In this document: positions 37,015 to 45,633 of the stretch, in pieces | Layout: each line of letters begins with the position of its first letter | Position numbering within the stretch: the first letter of the stretch is position 1 | Source of the DNA: Photobacterium leiognathi | GTDB lineage: Bacteria; Pseudomonadota; Gammaproteobacteria; Enterobacterales; Vibrionaceae | Direction of reading: 5' to 3' | Length of the DNA stretch: 64,000 bases | Assembly (NCBI RefSeq): GCF_030685535.1 | Contig: NZ_CP131599.1 | Coordinates: 868,001 to 932,000, forward strand | Program-made: the position numbers and the translations under genes | Notes under the pieces: model-generated | Told to the model about the DNA's origin: nothing | Database searches by the model: none | Seen by the model: only the letters and a program-made list of their open reading frames with translations

Positions 37015-38319
37015 TCAACATTTAGCAATCGGTAATTCATCTAATCGTGTTGTCCAACGATTAGAGCGAAATGCTTGTTTCATATGCCAATTTGAGGTGG
37101 CAATAACAGAAGCTGGCTTTATACCATTCTTGAACTTGGCATTCATCATATCGGTAATTGCCATTAACTCTCGACGTTTAGCTTCATCAAAGGCGCTGGT
37201 ATCAAACATATCTAGTTGAAAGCCTTCATCTATAGCAGGCGTTAGTTCATCTAAGATCACCCCTACTTTCTGGTATTCATATCCGGGCTTATAGATATGT
37301 TTTAACTGCTGTAGCGCTGAATCAATAAACTTATAGTTATCTTGGCTCGGGCACATTAACGGTACAGCACTACTACGATTCAATTGTGGTAATTGTTTAT
37401 AACGGTTAGTACGAAGAAAAACACCGACGACATTTGCTTGGCTACCTTGTCGCCTTAGTTTTTCACCTGCTCGCTGACAGTGAAATGCTAATGCTGATTT
37501 CAGCTCTTCAAAATCAGTAATGCCCTGACCAAAACTACGACTAGATAAGATCTGCTTCTTGGTTTCATCAATATCACCGGGATCGATACAGGCAATGCCT
37601 TGCAACTCCATAACGGTACGTGCCAATACCACATTCCATATCCGGCGAATCTCTGGGGCACTTTTTTGTGAAAGTTGCAATGCGTTATCAATTCCCATCG
37701 TACGTAATCGAGTTGCGGTTTTTGCGCCTATTCCCCAAATGTTCTGTACATCTGTACGGGCTAGTAACCATTCTCTTTTATGATCGCTATCTATTTGAAC
37801 CACACCTTGAACACGTTGCTCATAGACTTTCGCTGCTTGATTACCTAATTTTGCCAATGTTGGTGTTGCACCAATACCAACACGTATCAGTAAGCCAATA
37901 TTTTTATAGATGGTCTGCTTGATTTGACGGCCATAATCTTCCAGTTGATCAAGCTTAAAACCATCTAATCGAACAAAGGCTTCATCAATACTGTATTGCT
38001 CCACACAAGGCGAAAAGTTCGAAAGTTCTTCAATAAAACGTCGACTCATATCCGCATATAAGGTGTAGTTAGAACTACGTACCACAACACCTTTTGAACG
38101 CGCTTCTCGCTCGACTTTAAACCAAGGAGCCCCACGAGTAATACCAAGAGCTTTGGCTTGTTCAGATAACGCGACACAACAACCATCGTTATTAGAAAGC
38201 ACCACAACAGGTTTGTTGGCAATAGTAGGATCAAAGAGTTGTTCGCAGGAGCAATAGAAGCTTTTGGCATCAATTAATGCCCATACTTGATCCCGCTTCC
38301 CGATAAGATTGTCAGACAT
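37015..38319 (-). CDS. umuC: DNA polymerase V catalytic subunit UmuC
   Basis: Y-family translesion DNA polymerase of the SOS response; with two UmuD' it forms Pol V. 434 residues. Palm motifs WALIDAKSFYCSCEQLFDP and CVEQYSIDEAF supply the catalytic carboxylates; VVVLSNNDGCCVALS and IGATPTLAKLGNQAAK are family-typical. The helix-hairpin-helix thumb is IWGIGAKTATRLRTMGI. FQLDMF near residue 375 resembles a beta-clamp binding motif. It starts 3 bp after the umuD stop, so it is translated from the same LexA-controlled transcript. Confidence 0.95.
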   Translation of the reverse strand: MSDNLIGKRDQVWALIDAKSFYCSCEQLFDPTIANKPVVVLSNNDGCCVALSEQAKALGITRGAPWFKVEREARSKGVVVRSSNYTLYADMSRRFIEELSNFSPCVEQYSIDEAFVRLDGFKLDQLEDYGRQIKQTIYKNIGLLIRVGIGATPTLAKLGNQAAKVYEQRVQGVVQIDSDHKREWLLARTDVQNIWGIGAKTATRLRTMGIDNALQLSQKSAPEIRRIWNVVLARTVMELQGIACIDPGDIDETKKQILSSRSFGQGITDFEELKSALAFHCQRAGEKLRRQGSQANVVGVFLRTNRYKQLPQLNRSSAVPLMCPSQDNYKFIDSALQQLKHIYKPGYEYQKVGVILDELTPAIDEGFQLDMFDTSAFDEAKRRELMAITDMMNAKFKNGIKPASVIATSNWHMKQAFRSNRWTTRLDELPIAKC

Positions 38320-38322
38320 ACG

Positions 38323-38704
38323 CTATAGCAAGTTATGGATATTACGAGTGACGACACCAAATATTTCAGCATCTTGAGGTAGTGGAAAAGACTTCATTGC
38401 AGGGTTTTCGGCTTTTAGCCACCACACTCCCTGATGGCGAACTAAACGTTTGCAGGTAAATTCATCATAAATACGTGCGATCACAATTCTGCCCGGAGCT
38501 ACCGTTTCAGCACGGTCGACCACCAGCAAATCACCATCATAAATGCCAGCCCCAATCATGGACTCGCCAGAGGCACGCAAAAAAGAAAGTCGCATTAGGA
38601 TGACGGATAAGATATTCATCAAGGTCTAAGCTCTCTTGATGACCATCAGCAGGAGATGGAAAACCACAAGGAACGGATTCAATAAAGTACGGATACGCAC
38701 TCAT
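38323..38704 (-). pseudogene. umuD: UmuD, SOS mutagenesis protein, frameshifted
   Basis: UmuD self-cleaves on contact with RecA filaments to give UmuD', the Pol V accessory subunit. From the ATG at 38704 the frame reads MSAYPYFIESVPCGFPSPAD, containing the Cys-Gly cleavage site, then [15 protein letters not shown]. It then breaks at an A6 run on the plus strand (38579-38584). Removing one base joins it to [20 protein letters not shown] (catalytic Ser) and FTCKRLV (catalytic Lys). Restored length is about 126 residues. A start at 38622 would give a spurious N-terminus lacking the cleavage site. A LexA box lies just upstream. Sequencing error is possible because the lesion is a homopolymer. Confidence 0.87.
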
Positions 38705-38722
38705 TAGATAACACTCAATATA

Positions 38723-38738
38723 CTGTACACTTATACAG
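38723..38738 (-). promoter_or_regulatory. LexA box (SOS operator) of umuDC
   Basis: CTGTACACTTATACAG matches the LexA consensus CTGT-N8-ACAG exactly, with further symmetric flanks (TA...TT). It is 19 bp upstream of the umuD start codon, where repression of the promoter is expected. The rest of the 304-bp gap to the next gene shows nothing else I recognise. Confidence 0.9.
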
Positions 38739-39008
38739 TTTAATACAAATTATGACCTAAAATCACTTTTTTATTGCTTTCATTTCACCACTCAAATAAT
38801 AGAAAGCACAAACATACAAATAACCAATAAAATACTGTTTTAATCGAATAAAAAAACATCAAACAACGTTTTTTATAATATTTTAATGCGGTAAATATGC
38901 CTTTATTGGATACAATAGACGAAATAACATTTGATACTAAACATCCATACCTTCAACTAACGGTATTTTTCAATTTAGTATTCTCGTCTAAAGATTATGG
39001 AGAGACGT

Positions 39009-39563
39009 ATGACGTTGCTGAATCGTAAGGCAGCTATTCTTTTAGGACTATTCGCATTATCTGGTTGTGCATCTTCTGACAGCCCATGTGATTCAGGTTA
39101 CCTAATGCCATCTAAAATTGATGGTGCTAACTTTCAGTGTCAACAACAACCAGCTGACACTGTAGTACCAGAAACAACAGTAACACCGCCACCAGTGATT
39201 GACAGCGACTACATCAATAATGATAACGCACATTTAGAAGATGAAACGTCAATGACGAATGATCAAGCATTCGGTGATATTTCGCCTTCTCGTTACACGG
39301 TACAAATTCTTGCGTTAAGTGAGGAGCGTAACCTTCGTGGTTACCTACAACCAATCACAGGTAACGAGCCAATCTGGGTTAACTGGAAGCGTGTAAACGG
39401 TCGTAACTGGTATGCAGTGATCTACGGTAACTTCGCAACAAAAGATGAAGCTCGCCAAGCAATCCAATACCTACCAGCATCAGTTCAAGCACAAGGTCCT
39501 TTCCCACTAAGCTTTGCTGCTGTTAAAGCAGATAAAGAAGGTCAAGTTTACCAACTACGTTAA
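39009..39563 (+). CDS. Short SPOR-domain lipoprotein
   Basis: A 184-residue lipoprotein with a C-terminal SPOR-like domain. The signal KAAILLGLFALSGC gives a lipobox (LSGC), followed by an acidic/proline linker with two nearby cysteines. The domain starts SPSRYTVQILALSEERNLRG and continues WYAVIYGNFATKDEARQAIQ and LPASVQAQGPF, the same layout as the SPOR lipoprotein at 16378. It probably binds denuded glycan strands at the septum. The ATG at 39009 has GGAG six bases upstream; the ATG at 38997 itself overlaps that site. Codon usage is biased toward frequent codons, suggesting good expression. Confidence 0.85.
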   Translation: MTLLNRKAAILLGLFALSGCASSDSPCDSGYLMPSKIDGANFQCQQQPADTVVPETTVTPPPVIDSDYINNDNAHLEDETSMTNDQAFGDISPSRYTVQILALSEERNLRGYLQPITGNEPIWVNWKRVNGRNWYAVIYGNFATKDEARQAIQYLPASVQAQGPFPLSFAAVKADKEGQVYQLR

Positions 39564-39585
39564 TCGTTGTTAGTTAGCAGACACG

Positions 39586-39617
39586 AAAAAGCCAGCATCA
39601 TAACTGCTGGCTTTTTA
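39586..39617 (+). terminator. Terminator of the short SPOR lipoprotein gene
   Basis: AAAAAGCCAGCA pairs with TGCTGGCTTTTT around a 7-nt loop, about 20 bp after the stop. Confidence 0.9.
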
Positions 39618-39665
39618 ATGCTTGAAATTTATCGTTATGATATCGAGATCTAATACACATATATA

Positions 39666-39699
39666 ATAAAATCCGATAACTAAAGCCATCGGATTTTTG
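39666..39699. terminator. Second hairpin with T-run
   Basis: AAATCCGAT pairs with ATCGGATTT, followed on the plus strand by further T. It lies in the convergent gap and may act for either side. Confidence 0.6.
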
Positions 39700-39750
39700 C
39701 ATATCAATAGGATCACTTACCTCTTTGATACGAGTGCAACAGCTATCATC

Positions 39751-39792
39751 TCAATATCAATATCAATATCAATATCAATATCAATATCAATA
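39751..39792. repeat. Hexanucleotide tandem repeat, TCAATA x7
   Basis: Seven exact copies of TCAATA, continuing for two more bases. They lie 6 bp past the stop codon of the L,D-transpeptidase gene, in its 3' untranslated side, not inside any frame. Such a simple repeat is prone to copy-number change by slippage. Confidence 0.95.
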
Positions 39793-39798
39793 TAGAAA

Positions 39799-40701
39799 TT
39801 AATTTAATACGACTGGAATACCAGATTGATCATCTAGTGCCTTATTTAGCACTTGGTAAGCATCATTATCGTAGTTTAGATCTTCGATTAACTGCTTAGG
39901 TGCTGTTAACGTCTTCTTCTCACCAATTTGCGACTCATCTTTCGATAATGGTGAATGCACTTCTACGATAATCTTACCGTTAGGCTCTACCGAATATTTT
40001 ACTGGCTGGTTGATGATGCGTACTTGTGTACCCAAAGCTACATGAGGGAATAACCACTCAACATCCCACGGGTTCATTCGAATACAGCCACCACTTACGC
40101 GCATACCGATACCAAAATCTTTATTAGTACCGTGGATCAAGTACTCACCGTGACCATAAGCAAGACGCATTTTATAGTCACCAAGTGGATTATCAGGGCC
40201 AGCAGGTACAACGGCAGGAAGAATATCACCACGTGCAGCGTGTTCTTTACGAATAGATGCTGGCGGTGTCCACGTTGGATTTTTCACCTTTTCATTGATT
40301 GTCGTTGTCATGCTTGGCGTTTCACGTCCAACTCGACCGATACCAATAGGGAAAATATAAACTTTAGATGCATCGTCTTTTGGGAAGTAGTACAAACGAA
40401 GTTCAGCAAGGTTAACAACAATACCTTTATGAGAAACATCTGGTAGTACAACTTTGGTAGGAATTTCTAATAAACGTCCAGGAGCAGGAAGAAACGGATC
40501 AATACCTTTATTAGCAGACATCATACCAAGGAAACCAACATTGTATTTGTTGGCGATATCAGCAAGGCTGTCTCCCTTTTGTACTTCGTAATAATTAGGT
40601 GTACCAACGATATTACTACCATCGGTTGGTAACTGATATTCAATTGCATTTGCTGCAGATGAAACCAAGCAAGTAAGTGAAAGAAGTAATGCGCGGTACA
40701 A
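39799..40701 (-). CDS. L,D-transpeptidase with LysM domain (YbiS/ErfK type)
   Basis: Periplasmic enzyme that forms meso-DAP cross-links or attaches lipoprotein to peptidoglycan. A signal peptide (LYRALLLSLTCLVSSAANA) precedes a LysM motif (YYEVQKGDSLADIANKYNV) and the YkuD domain, with HGTNKDFGIGMRVSGGCIRM carrying the catalytic His and Cys. About 300 residues. I chose a TTG start at 40701 because GGAG lies upstream at suitable spacing and the signal peptide then begins correctly; an ATG at 40746 would add a hydrophilic leader. The upstream gap to 41072 holds its promoter and the desaturase terminator only. Confidence 0.88.
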   Translation of the reverse strand: MYRALLLSLTCLVSSAANAIEYQLPTDGSNIVGTPNYYEVQKGDSLADIANKYNVGFLGMMSANKGIDPFLPAPGRLLEIPTKVVLPDVSHKGIVVNLAELRLYYFPKDDASKVYIFPIGIGRVGRETPSMTTTINEKVKNPTWTPPASIRKEHAARGDILPAVVPAGPDNPLGDYKMRLAYGHGEYLIHGTNKDFGIGMRVSGGCIRMNPWDVEWLFPHVALGTQVRIINQPVKYSVEPNGKIIVEVHSPLSKDESQIGEKKTLTAPKQLIEDLNYDNDAYQVLNKALDDQSGIPVVLN

Positions 40702-41002
40702 AACGATGTCTCCGTTAATAAATTTCTGAGTGTTGCAACAATCCAAACGATATTGTTGCCATAGTCAGTATGAATACTTACTACCAACTATAAACAAATC
40801 TCTACAATCCATAGTACTTTATAAAGACCAATTCTACTAGCATAGCGCTATGCAGTACATTAGCCTCATTATGTATAGTCAATCAGTTACGTAGCTTAAC
40901 TATACAATTAACAGTAATTGTATCTTTTTAATGAAGTAACTTCGATATATGAAATTCTACATAATTGAAGTCACCGAAAAGTATTACTATACCGTTTATA
41001 TG

Positions 41003-41043
41003 AAAAAAGAGCTGTTAGGTTACGGTTAAACCTGACAGCTCTT
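41003..41043 (-). terminator. Terminator of the desaturase gene
   Basis: On the minus strand AAGAGCTGTCAGGTT pairs with AACCTAACAGCTCTT (one wobble) around a short loop, then TTTTTT. Confidence 0.9.
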
Positions 41044-41072
41044 AGTTTTATTTCACTTTTCGCTTGAATAAC

Positions 41073-42206
41073 TTACAACGCATATTGCTGTATTAGCCCT
41101 TTCCATTCGCGTCGTTGTAACTCTAAACGCTCTTTCATAGACTTATATTGCTGCACAAACTCAAAATTATCGTAACTATCAGCGAGCTTCTGCTTCTCTA
41201 ATTCAAGTAAACGTTTTTTAGCTTGGTAGTAGTCTGAGATTTTCGCTATCAATGCGTTATATTCACCTTCTAGTTGCGACATCCTTGCCATGTTGTTTGG
41301 CATTGAACTTAGGTGCGCTTGAATACGAGTAAACTGCATCTTCGCTTTGGTTTTCTCGATACGATCCGCAGGTGTCACTTTTAAATTCTTTGTCCATCCA
41401 ATCCAAGAGCATAATTTGATCAGCCATTTAGTGGGATCAAACTGCCACCAGCAAATACCATTTCGATAGTCATTTTCGAAAATATGATGATAATTATGGT
41501 ATCCCTCACCAAAAGTTAACAGCGCAAGAAAACCATTATCACGGGCAGTATTTCTATCAGTGTAGGGCTGTGAGCCCCAAATATGCGCTAATGAGTTAAT
41601 AAAGAATGTGGTGTGATGACTTAATACCAAACGTAAGAAACCCACCAGCAACAATGCGCCCCATACATCACCATGGATCAAACCAAAAGCAAGAGGGATC
41701 CCAAAGTTAGTGATAATGGCTAATGGTAAGTAATACTTATGCTGCCACATCACAATATTATCTTTTTGTAGATCACGGCAATTTTCATAATCGTGATAAC
41801 GGCTTGCTTGATATGCACGAAGCATCCAACCGATATGGCTGTAGAAGAATCCTTTTTTCGCTGAATACGGATCTTTATCGTTATTATCAACGTGACGATG
41901 ATGGATACGATGATCTGACGACCAATGCAAAATACTATTTTGCAATGCAAACGCCCCACCAATTGCAAAAATAAAACGCAAAACTGCATTAGCTTGATAC
42001 GTTTTATGTGACCATAAACGATGGTACCCCGCTGTTATCGACATACCACAAAAGCTAAATGCCACAAGCAGCATCGTGATTTGTATCCAATCAAAGCCAT
42101 AATAATAGGCGTAAAGTGGCACACCAATTAGGGCAACCAAGAAAGTTACACTAAAGACGGCTACATTTAGCCAAATGACTGGGGGTTTTTGCTGTTGAGT
42201 TATCAT
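41073..42206 (-). CDS. Acyl-lipid/acyl-CoA delta-9-type fatty acid desaturase
   Basis: Membrane di-iron desaturase that introduces a double bond into saturated acyl chains. Three His boxes are present: HRLWSH (62-67), DHRIHHRH (98-105) and EGYHNYHH (about 238). Four transmembrane segments surround them, in the stearoyl-CoA desaturase arrangement. The 377-residue protein has a C-terminal extension of about 100 residues predicted as coiled coil (SQLEGEYNALIAKISDYYQA, then KKRLLELEKQKL), longer than the core enzyme needs. Probably used for cold adaptation of membrane fluidity. Transcribed alone leftward. Confidence 0.9.
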   Translation of the reverse strand: MITQQQKPPVIWLNVAVFSVTFLVALIGVPLYAYYYGFDWIQITMLLVAFSFCGMSITAGYHRLWSHKTYQANAVLRFIFAIGGAFALQNSILHWSSDHRIHHRHVDNNDKDPYSAKKGFFYSHIGWMLRAYQASRYHDYENCRDLQKDNIVMWQHKYYLPLAIITNFGIPLAFGLIHGDVWGALLLVGFLRLVLSHHTTFFINSLAHIWGSQPYTDRNTARDNGFLALLTFGEGYHNYHHIFENDYRNGICWWQFDPTKWLIKLCSWIGWTKNLKVTPADRIEKTKAKMQFTRIQAHLSSMPNNMARMSQLEGEYNALIAKISDYYQAKKRLLELEKQKLADSYDNFEFVQQYKSMKERLELQRREWKGLIQQYAL

Positions 42207-42298
42207 CCTTCACTTACTCTATACTCAGCGTACACATGTAAGCCAGAATATAGGTAAATTTCAGACTATCAAGTGACAACCCTTTATTTACACTAAAG

Positions 42299-42781
42299 CT
42301 ATTCGACTAATGTGATATCTGCCACATCATAACGTGCAGTATTTTGCTGATAATAATGACTGTTTGTCTGATAAAAACCGGCTGGCATCGCTTCTTTTAA
42401 GCCCTGTTTAACAAGCTTTGAATACTCAACACGCGTCAAAATGACATATTGTAGCTTTTCATCAAGTAACTGACGTAACCCATCAATGGTTAAATCATCA
42501 TCTCTTACCATGACTTTCATCATTCCGACTAATACTGAAAATGGCACCAACATATCTCTTACTAGCAATTTACGATCCATGACACCACATGATTGCGTTG
42601 TTCTGAGTCCAGTATCAAAAATTGCTTCCCAGTCAGGCTTATCATTTTTAGTTACAGCGCCATGGGTAAAGCAATAATATGCCTCGACAAATGCTTTTAG
42701 ATGATGATAACGCTCAGCATATACTTCCAAATATATGTGCTGTAATTCCAAATCAGCATTAAATTGGCTCACACTCGCCAT
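42299..42781 (-). CDS. Hypothetical protein, unrecognised
   Basis: A 160-residue soluble, probably all-helical protein (FNADLELQHIYLEVYAERYH, then HLKAFVEAYYCF). No signal peptide or membrane segment. No family recognised. The ATG at 42781 has GAGG 5 bases upstream and is preferred over an upstream TTG at 42802. It is divergent from msrP by about 200 bp, and 92 bp separate it from the desaturase start further along the same strand, so it might be transcribed into the desaturase gene. Confidence 0.6.
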   Translation of the reverse strand: MASVSQFNADLELQHIYLEVYAERYHHLKAFVEAYYCFTHGAVTKNDKPDWEAIFDTGLRTTQSCGVMDRKLLVRDMLVPFSVLVGMMKVMVRDDDLTIDGLRQLLDEKLQYVILTRVEYSKLVKQGLKEAMPAGFYQTNSHYYQQNTARYDVADITLVE

Positions 42782-42986
42782 AGTTTCCTCAACCAAACTC
42801 AATGAATAACTTTTCTACATTAAACGGCAAACAGATTTATTAGTTCAACTACTACAACAGCACAAAAGATTATTAGCTCAATTAAATAGCATTATTTGCA
42901 AAAATTTTAACTTTTATGTGAAAGATAATCGGTACTCGGTGGTTCTATTTACTTGTACCGATTATCAAAATTAGAAAAGGAAAGCT

Positions 42987-44003
42987 ATGTTAATTAAGAA
43001 GACTAACAAGTGGGATTTGCGTGAAAGCGATATCACGCCGGAGCCTATTTACCACCAACGACGCGATATTTTAAAGAAGCTAGGTATTGCCGCTGCCAGC
43101 CTTCCGTTAGCATCAAATGCTACGGCGGGTATTTTTGATGTGTTCAGTTCTGATGATCAAACGAGTGTTGTTGATAATCGTCGCTCGTTAACCACGATAA
43201 AATCATCATTATCCAATCCAACACTCTCACTCACACCTGAGAAAAAGATCCTTCAATACAATAATTTCTATGAGTTCGGTACCGATAAAACCGATCCAGC
43301 AGAACGCGCTAAAAACTTTATTACCAATCCATGGCAAGTAAAAATAGATGGTTTAGTCAATAAACCACTAACGTTAGATTATGACGACCTATTCTCATCA
43401 TTTCCGTTAGAAGAGCGTATTTATCGCTTACGATGTGTAGAAGCGTGGTCGATGAATGTTCCTTGGATTGGCTTTAGCCTTGCCGACATCATCAAGCGTG
43501 CCGACCCTACTAGCAAAGCCAAATATGTTGCTTTCCAAACTTTATACGATCCTAAACAAATGCCAGGACAAGCATCACGTTCGCTGGGTGGCGGAATTGA
43601 TTATCCTTATGTCGAAGGCTTACGTCTTGATGAAGCGCTTCACCCTTTAACGTTACTTTCCGTTGGCTTATATGGAAAAACCTTGCCACCTCAAAATGGT
43701 GCACCATTACGTTTAGTTGTACCTTGGAAGTACGGGTTTAAAAGTATTAAGTCGATTGTTCGTATTACCTTAACTGACAAACAACCGCCAACTACATGGA
43801 ATATTCTTGCTCCAAACGAATATGGTTTTTATGCCAATGTAAACCCTAACGTTGATCATCCTCGTTGGAGCCAAGCCAGTGAACGCTTCATCGGTGAAGG
43901 CAGTTTATTTAGTAGTCGACGTCAGCCAACGGCTATGTTCAATGGTTATAGCGAAGCTGTTGCGAGTCTATACCAAGGCATGGATTTGAAAAGGAACTAC
44001 TGA
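42987..44003 (+). CDS. msrP: Periplasmic methionine sulfoxide reductase catalytic subunit MsrP
   Basis: Molybdopterin enzyme (formerly YedY) that repairs oxidised methionines in periplasmic proteins. A Tat signal is visible ([20 protein letters not shown], twin Arg at about 25-26). The Mo-ligating Cys is in [17 protein letters not shown], and [29 protein letters not shown] and [11 protein letters not shown] are family motifs. 338 residues, as expected. AAGGAAAG lies before the ATG. Its stop codon overlaps the msrQ start by one base, so the two are coupled; its electron donor MsrQ is disrupted in this sequence. Confidence 0.95.
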   Translation: MLIKKTNKWDLRESDITPEPIYHQRRDILKKLGIAAASLPLASNATAGIFDVFSSDDQTSVVDNRRSLTTIKSSLSNPTLSLTPEKKILQYNNFYEFGTDKTDPAERAKNFITNPWQVKIDGLVNKPLTLDYDDLFSSFPLEERIYRLRCVEAWSMNVPWIGFSLADIIKRADPTSKAKYVAFQTLYDPKQMPGQASRSLGGGIDYPYVEGLRLDEALHPLTLLSVGLYGKTLPPQNGAPLRLVVPWKYGFKSIKSIVRITLTDKQPPTTWNILAPNEYGFYANVNPNVDHPRWSQASERFIGEGSLFSSRRQPTAMFNGYSEAVASLYQGMDLKRNY

Positions 44004-44671
44004 TGGCAAACACAAGCACCAAAAACCGCAAGTTTAAATTAAAACCACAGCACATCACTTGGCTTAAAGTGTTAATTCACGCTATAAGTCTATTGTTTGT
44101 CGCTATACTGATAATACAAACTTTCAATGGTGGTTTTGGTGCAGATCCAGTTAAAGGTATTGAACATTACACAGGCAAAGCTGCACTAAATACACTCTTT
44201 CTCACTCTTCTTCTTAGTCCAATTGCGCGTTGGGGAAAACAAGCAACACTCGTTAAAGTGCGTAGAGTACTCGGCTTATACAGCTTCTTTTGGGCGCTAC
44301 TCCATTTAAGTAGTTATGTCTCATTGGATTTAAGTTTCGATTGAGCATTAATTGGTGAAGAAATCATCCAACGCCCATATTTAGCCATTGGCGCTATTAG
44401 TTGGATTATATTATTGCTACTCACTCTGACATCAATGCAAAAGATACAAAGGAAGTTAGGGGCTCGCTGGCAACAACTACACAACTGGGTTTATGTTGCA
44501 CTACTCCTAAGCCCTATACATTATCTTTGGTCTGTGAAATCTGGTATTACTGAGCCTGTTATTTATCTTATTGTTGCTTGCGCCCTACTGTATTGGCGAA
44601 AAGACAAACTGAAACGCTGGCTTTTTAAATTGGGTAGTAATAGAGAGCAAAAAACCTCGATGCCTAGCTAA
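44003..44671 (+). pseudogene. msrQ: MsrQ haem-binding membrane subunit, premature TGA
   Basis: MsrQ is the b-type haem inner-membrane protein that passes electrons from the respiratory chain to MsrP. The frame runs from 44003 to a TGA at 44342-44344, then continues in the same frame to 44671 (ALIGEEIIQRPYLAIGAISW, then QQLHNWVYVALLLSPIHYLW). Relatives have Trp at this place (D-W-A-L-L/I-G), so TGG to TGA is a single-base nonsense change. The truncated product would lose the later helices and at least one haem-ligand histidine (in the QLHNW and IHYLW region). A sequencing error, a true null, or low-level readthrough are the alternatives. Confidence 0.88.
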
Positions 44672-44721
44672 CAAATAACCGAATTACACCGATTTAAGTG
44701 AATGCTTTTCACTGTCTAGTA

Positions 44722-44759
44722 ACCTGTACCTAAATCCCAATTGGTACAGGTCTTTTTTT
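44722..44759 (+). terminator. Terminator of msrPQ
   Basis: ACCTGTACC pairs with GGTACAGGT around a 12-nt loop, followed by CTTTTTTT. It lies about 50 bp past the msrQ stop. Confidence 0.85.
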
Positions 44760-44884
44760 GAATTCTGTGTCAAAAATTATCAAATCTTCATGTATTACAT
44801 GACATTAGAAAATTATATGCTACGATAATTAACTCGCATATTGAGTATTTATTGTGTTTATTTATCCCATGCAGGTCATTCATT

Positions 44885-45511
44885 TTGTTCAGTGATATTT
44901 TAGCAACCAGCGTAGAGCAACTCGCTCATGACTGTATGTTGCTATGTGAGCAACACTACCCGACCATTCATAGCCGTGGAATGCAAGAAAACCACCTCGC
45001 AAAAACATTGTGTCGTCGTATTATCACTAACGCTGCACAAACAAATATTCCTTTAATAGCCAAACGTATTGAAGATAGTCATTTAATTTCACAGGCTATT
45101 TATCGTCTAGAACATGACAACAGCTGTATTTGGGTGATTGCACATCATTTTGTTAGTGCGAATAAAGCAAGACGTGAAGCCCTACTCAATACCATTGCAC
45201 TATTGCAGCAAAACTTCGCTCCAGGTGAACAACATTATCTTATGATCGTTGCCGATCATTGGTTTGATCGTAGTAAAGCGAGTAAAGAAATCCCCGCTTG
45301 GTGGCTCGGTGAGTTGCCTGCTAATCATCAAGACTACGCCACTGTTGGGATAAAACTTCAAGCTTGTGATGATTCATTAGCAAATAGCATAAAGCAACGC
45401 TTCAACTACGCAACTGGAAGTATGGCATTGCAGCATCCCTTTCAAAGAACAGATGATCTGTCTCCCGTTTTACGTTATCTCTTCCTAACTGCAATTTATA
45501 AGATTGACTAA
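44885..45511 (+). CDS. Hypothetical protein, unrecognised
   Basis: A cytoplasmic-looking protein of about 208 residues with no signal peptide or membrane helix. Visible are VEQLAHDCMLLCEQHYPTIH, LIAKRIEDSHLISQAIYRLE and CIWVIAHHFVSANKARRE. No catalytic motif stands out and no family is recognised. The start is uncertain: no ATG lies near the N-terminus in frame. TTG at 44885 gives MFSDILATSVEQL with CAGG about nine bases upstream; the frame is open back to 44852. It precedes the MATE transporter gene by 122 bp on the same strand. Confidence 0.6.
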   Translation: MFSDILATSVEQLAHDCMLLCEQHYPTIHSRGMQENHLAKTLCRRIITNAAQTNIPLIAKRIEDSHLISQAIYRLEHDNSCIWVIAHHFVSANKARREALLNTIALLQQNFAPGEQHYLMIVADHWFDRSKASKEIPAWWLGELPANHQDYATVGIKLQACDDSLANSIKQRFNYATGSMALQHPFQRTDDLSPVLRYLFLTAIYKID

Positions 45512-45633
45512 GTTGCAATAACCATCGAAAATGCGCCAACTTTTTGGACTGATCGAGTGAATAACGTTTATTTTCTACATTATTCATCGGTTGCTAGTGT
45601 GATATTTCACTATCGCTTTACACGGAAGTCTTT

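Noticed and set aside
38323..38622. A shorter umuD start at 38622
   Set aside because: It gives a nonsense N-terminus and loses the Cys-Gly cleavage site, which is present in the other frame up to 38704; a frameshift explains it better.
39751..39792. SSR as a coding phase-variation tract
   Set aside because: The repeat lies after the stop codon, and a 6-base unit would not change frame.
44342..44344. TGA in msrQ as selenocysteine or programmed recoding
   Set aside because: The family position is Trp, and no SECIS-like hairpin stands out just downstream; a nonsense change is simpler.
45592..45610. CRP site before the MATE gene
   Set aside because: TGTGA and TCACT are separated by 4 bases, not 6.
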